From positions 1 to 5,637 of the forward strand of contig JAITJP010000460.1 of assembly GCA_031278835.1 (NCBI GenBank): DNA of 5,637 nucleotides, given 5' to 3'. Shown here piece after piece: positions 3,473 through 5,637 of this stretch. The notes below the pieces were generated by a model. That model ran no database searches. It saw only the letters and a program-made list of their open reading frames with translations, and was not told the DNA's origin. The position numbers were made by a program, and so were the translations under genes. How positions within the stretch are numbered: the first letter of the stretch is position 1; each line of letters starts with the position of its first letter. Source of the DNA: Deltaproteobacteria bacterium (GTDB lineage: Bacteria; Desulfobacterota; Desulfarculia; Adiutricales; Adiutricaceae).

Positions 3473-5637
3473 AATCGTTTATGGCCGCTCCTCCGCCCTT
3501 AAGGATTATTAAGGAGAGGATAACCAATAGAACCAAGCCGTGAATGGTGGCCGTGTAATCGGTACTGATGTTCATCATGCCCAATAGGACGCTAATCATG
3601 GTTAAGGAGATGGCCCCCAGGACGGCCCCAAGGTGGGTGACCACCCCGCCGCTAAAATAGCCCCCGCCAATGATGACCGCGGCCACGGTGAGGAGAGTAA
3701 AAGTCGAGGAGGCGTTGACATCCGAGGCCCCGGTTATGGCCGAAAAGGCCACCCCGCCCATGGTGGCAAAAAGACCGGCCACCAGATAGATCATGAAAAA
3801 GGCCCGGCCCTTGGACCAGCCGCTATTGACCACGGCCACGTCATTGTTGCCAAAGCCTCGCATGACCGTGCCGTACCGGGAGCGATAGATAACTATGGCA
3901 ATGACAATGGAAAGAAACAAGTAGATTAAAACCCCTTCTATGAAAGGGTTTTTTGGATTAAAAATCTTGATTAGCCAGCTGGGGGTCTGACCTCCGGGCA
4001 TGTCTTGTAAGATAAAACCGGCCCCTAACCAGACAAAACTCATGCCTAAAGTTACGATAATTGACGGTATTCTTCTTAAATATACTACCAATCCCATAAT
4101 GGAGTAGATAAGTAAAACTCCAATTATGGCCAATAACCCATAGGCGGTGTTTTCTTTTAACAAGGTGGCACACAAGACGTTAACCAGGCCCATAAAGGCG
4201 CCCACGCTAAGGTCAATATGCCCCAAGCCGATGACAAAAGTTTGGGAGAGAGCCGCGTAGACAAAAGGGGTAAAGCCCACGGCCAAGAGCTCCAGACCGA
4301 ACTTGGAGATGACTCTGGGCGACATATAGCCGCAGATACCGACCAATAGGAGGGCGGCCACCATGGAGAAAAACCAAAGCGGCAAGCCCCGAGAAGCCCT
4401 TTCCTGCTTTTTGTCGTCAATGGATTGGTCTCTAAAGGCCGCTTCCAAGATATCGGCGTGACTGACCTGAGAACTATTAAACTCAGCGGCCACCCGGCCG
4501 CCTTTCATGACCACCAAACTGGAGCACAGTTCCAACTCCCGGTCGTCACTGGTCCGCCAAATGACCAAGCGGCCCTCGGCGGCGGCCTCCCGAAAGACTT
4601 GATAGATCTGGGTCTTGGTGCCCACGTCCACGCCCCTGGTGGGATCGTCTAAAAGAATGACCTCGGCCTCGGTGGCCATGGCCCGGGCGATTAAGACTTT
4701 TTGCTGATTACCGCCGGAGAGACTGACGATGTTGGCCTGGCTGCCGGCGCTTTTGATCCTAAATTTTTCGCTCCAGGTTTGAACGGTTTGGTTAAGTTTT
4801 TTCCCGTCAAGGGGAATAAAAAGCGGTTCCGAGGCCACCTTGGAAAGTATCAAGTTATCGGCAATGGACCATAGGGGAAATAAGCCTTCCTTTTTCCTAT
4901 CCCCGGCTATGTAAGCCACCTTGCCCCGCACGGCTCCGCCGCTTTTGCCGCCAGCTAACTTATGAATCTCGTGTAAAAGTTCAACTTGGCCGTTTCCTTC
5001 CAGCCCGGTGACCCCGACGATCTGACCCGCGCTAAAACTTAAGCTAATATCCTTTAAGCCCCTAGAGGAGTGATGGTTCAAGGTCACCTTGGCTCTGAGC
5101 CCGGCTGGGGCCGTGGCCGTGGCCCCAGGCTCGGCCGGAGATGGTGTTTTTGGCTCAGATTGGGCGGCGACTGGGGCCTGGTCCGGGCCCTGCTGGCTGG
5201 AGTGGTTGGTGTGGTCGAGGCTGCCCAGGCCTTCGCCCATGCGCCTAATCATGTCTTCTTCGCTGGTTTGTTCTATGCCGCCTTGCCAGATCTCCACCCC
5301 ATTGGACATGATCACAATTCGGTCGGCCAGATGCATGACTTCTTTCAAACGGTGGGAAATGTAGATATAGGTCAGGCCGGCTTTGGCCGTGTCTTTGAGA
5401 TAGGTTTGAAGCTGCTGGGTTTGGGCCGAGGGCAGAGAGGAGGTGGGTTCGTCCAGAATCAAAATTTTTAGTTCCGGGTCGCTGACGGCCCTGGCGATTT
5501 CGACCATTTGTTGCTGGGCTATACTTAGCGAGCCCAGGCGGGCCGAGACGTCTATGTTGTGACCGGGAAAGACTTTGTTTAAGGCTTGCTTGGAAACTTT
5601 TCGGGCTTCTTTACGCCAAGAGAAAAAACTGGGAAAG
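3471..5637 (-). CDS. Sugar-type (CUT2) ABC transporter, fused ATPase-ATPase-permease protein, 5' end outside window
   Basis: The protein couples ATP hydrolysis to import of a small solute, probably a sugar or sugar-like compound, across the inner membrane. The frame stays open to the right edge; the first ATG (5507) lies inside the ABC signature motif, so it is not the start. Counting from the first complete codon (5636-5634), 721 residues are visible. NBD1 shows signature LSIAQQQ (37-43), Walker B ILILDE (58-63) and switch His95; its Walker A is off the window. A Pro/Ala/Gln-rich linker (about 141-181) leads to NBD2, with degenerate Walker A GLEGNGQV (211-218), signature LSGGNQQK (306-313) and Walker B ending in DD (330-331). 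From about 419 follows an RbsC-like permease (BPD_transp_2) with IDLSVG (474-479) and several hydrophobic spans. Family members are usually separate ATPase (about 500 aa) and permease (about 320 aa) genes. No stop and no ATG lies between the two parts before the first membrane span, so the fusion looks genuine. The family is secure; the substrate is unknown. Confidence 0.93.
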   Translation of the reverse strand, partial: FPSFFSWRKEARKVSKQALNKVFPGHNIDVSARLGSLSIAQQQMVEIARAVSDPELKILILDEPTSSLPSAQTQQLQTYLKDTAKAGLTYIYISHRLKEVMHLADRIVIMSNGVEIWQGGIEQTSEEDMIRRMGEGLGSLDHTNHSSQQGPDQAPVAAQSEPKTPSPAEPGATATAPAGLRAKVTLNHHSSRGLKDISLSFSAGQIVGVTGLEGNGQVELLHEIHKLAGGKSGGAVRGKVAYIAGDRKKEGLFPLWSIADNLILSKVASEPLFIPLDGKKLNQTVQTWSEKFRIKSAGSQANIVSLSGGNQQKVLIARAMATEAEVILLDDPTRGVDVGTKTQIYQVFREAAAEGRLVIWRTSDDRELELCSSLVVMKGGRVAAEFNSSQVSHADILEAAFRDQSIDDKKQERASRGLPLWFFSMVAALLLVGICGYMSPRVISKFGLELLAVGFTPFVYAALSQTFVIGLGHIDLSVGAFMGLVNVLCATLLKENTAYGLLAIIGVLLIYSIMGLVVYLRRIPSIIVTLGMSFVWLGAGFILQDMPGGQTPSWLIKIFNPKNPFIEGVLIYLFLSIVIAIVIYRSRYGTVMRGFGNNDVAVVNSGWSKGRAFFMIYLVAGLFATMGGVAFSAITGASDVNASSTFTLLTVAAVIIGGGYFSGGVVTHLGAVLGAISLTMISVLLGMMNISTDYTATIHGLVLLVILSLIILKGGGAAIND

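Noticed and set aside
3958..4420. Minus-strand frames in the shifted frame of the fused permease, suggesting a frameshift
   Set aside because: The main frame reads continuously through with conserved permease motifs; the shifted frames give no family sequence. The AAAAAG at the NBD2-permease junction is not a full slippery heptamer.
5070..5471. Plus-strand open frames of 91 and 133 codons opposite the ATPase domains
   Set aside because: They mirror the G/C-rich linker and ATPase coding sequence on the minus strand, show no family motif and are very rich in Gly, Ala, Arg and Trp, as antisense shadows are.

Overview
The window looks bacterial, with a tightly packed operon on the minus strand (about 600 to 5637) and a gene-free, A/T-rich flank at the left (1 to about 610). 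Nothing in it fixes the taxon. Two genes have good Shine-Dalgarno sites. Coding DNA ranges from about 30% to over 75% GC in hand-counted 60-base lines.

The operon is read from right to left. (1) 5637-3471: a sugar-type (CUT2, RbsA/RbsC-like) ABC transporter protein carrying two ATPase domains and a complete permease domain in one chain. Its N-terminus lies outside the window. (2) 3434-2385: a second, separate permease of the same family, so the membrane channel is probably a heterodimer. (3) 2346-1600: a TIM-barrel metal-dependent hydrolase of the amidohydrolase-2 type (decarboxylase/lactonase superfamily). (4) 1537-611: a ketopantoate-reductase-family dehydrogenase. The gaps are 36, 38 and 62 bases, consistent with one transcript. 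The simplest reading is uptake of a small sugar or sugar-acid-like compound followed by a hydrolase and a reductase/dehydrogenase. No substrate-binding protein, regulator or operon promoter is visible; they would lie to the right of the window or elsewhere.

The two gaps inside the transporter/hydrolase part each hold a hairpin that begins at the upstream stop codon, and the two gaps share a related sequence of about 29 bases. The hydrolase gene carries a 59-base nested inverted repeat near its 3' end.

The left flank has no believable protein gene. It holds a run of A-tracts (26-135), promoter-like sequences pointing right, and a very strong plus-strand intrinsic terminator (470-503) with no plus-strand gene in front of it. 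This suggests a small untranslated RNA, converging on the end of the operon. The terminator for the operon itself is not clear.
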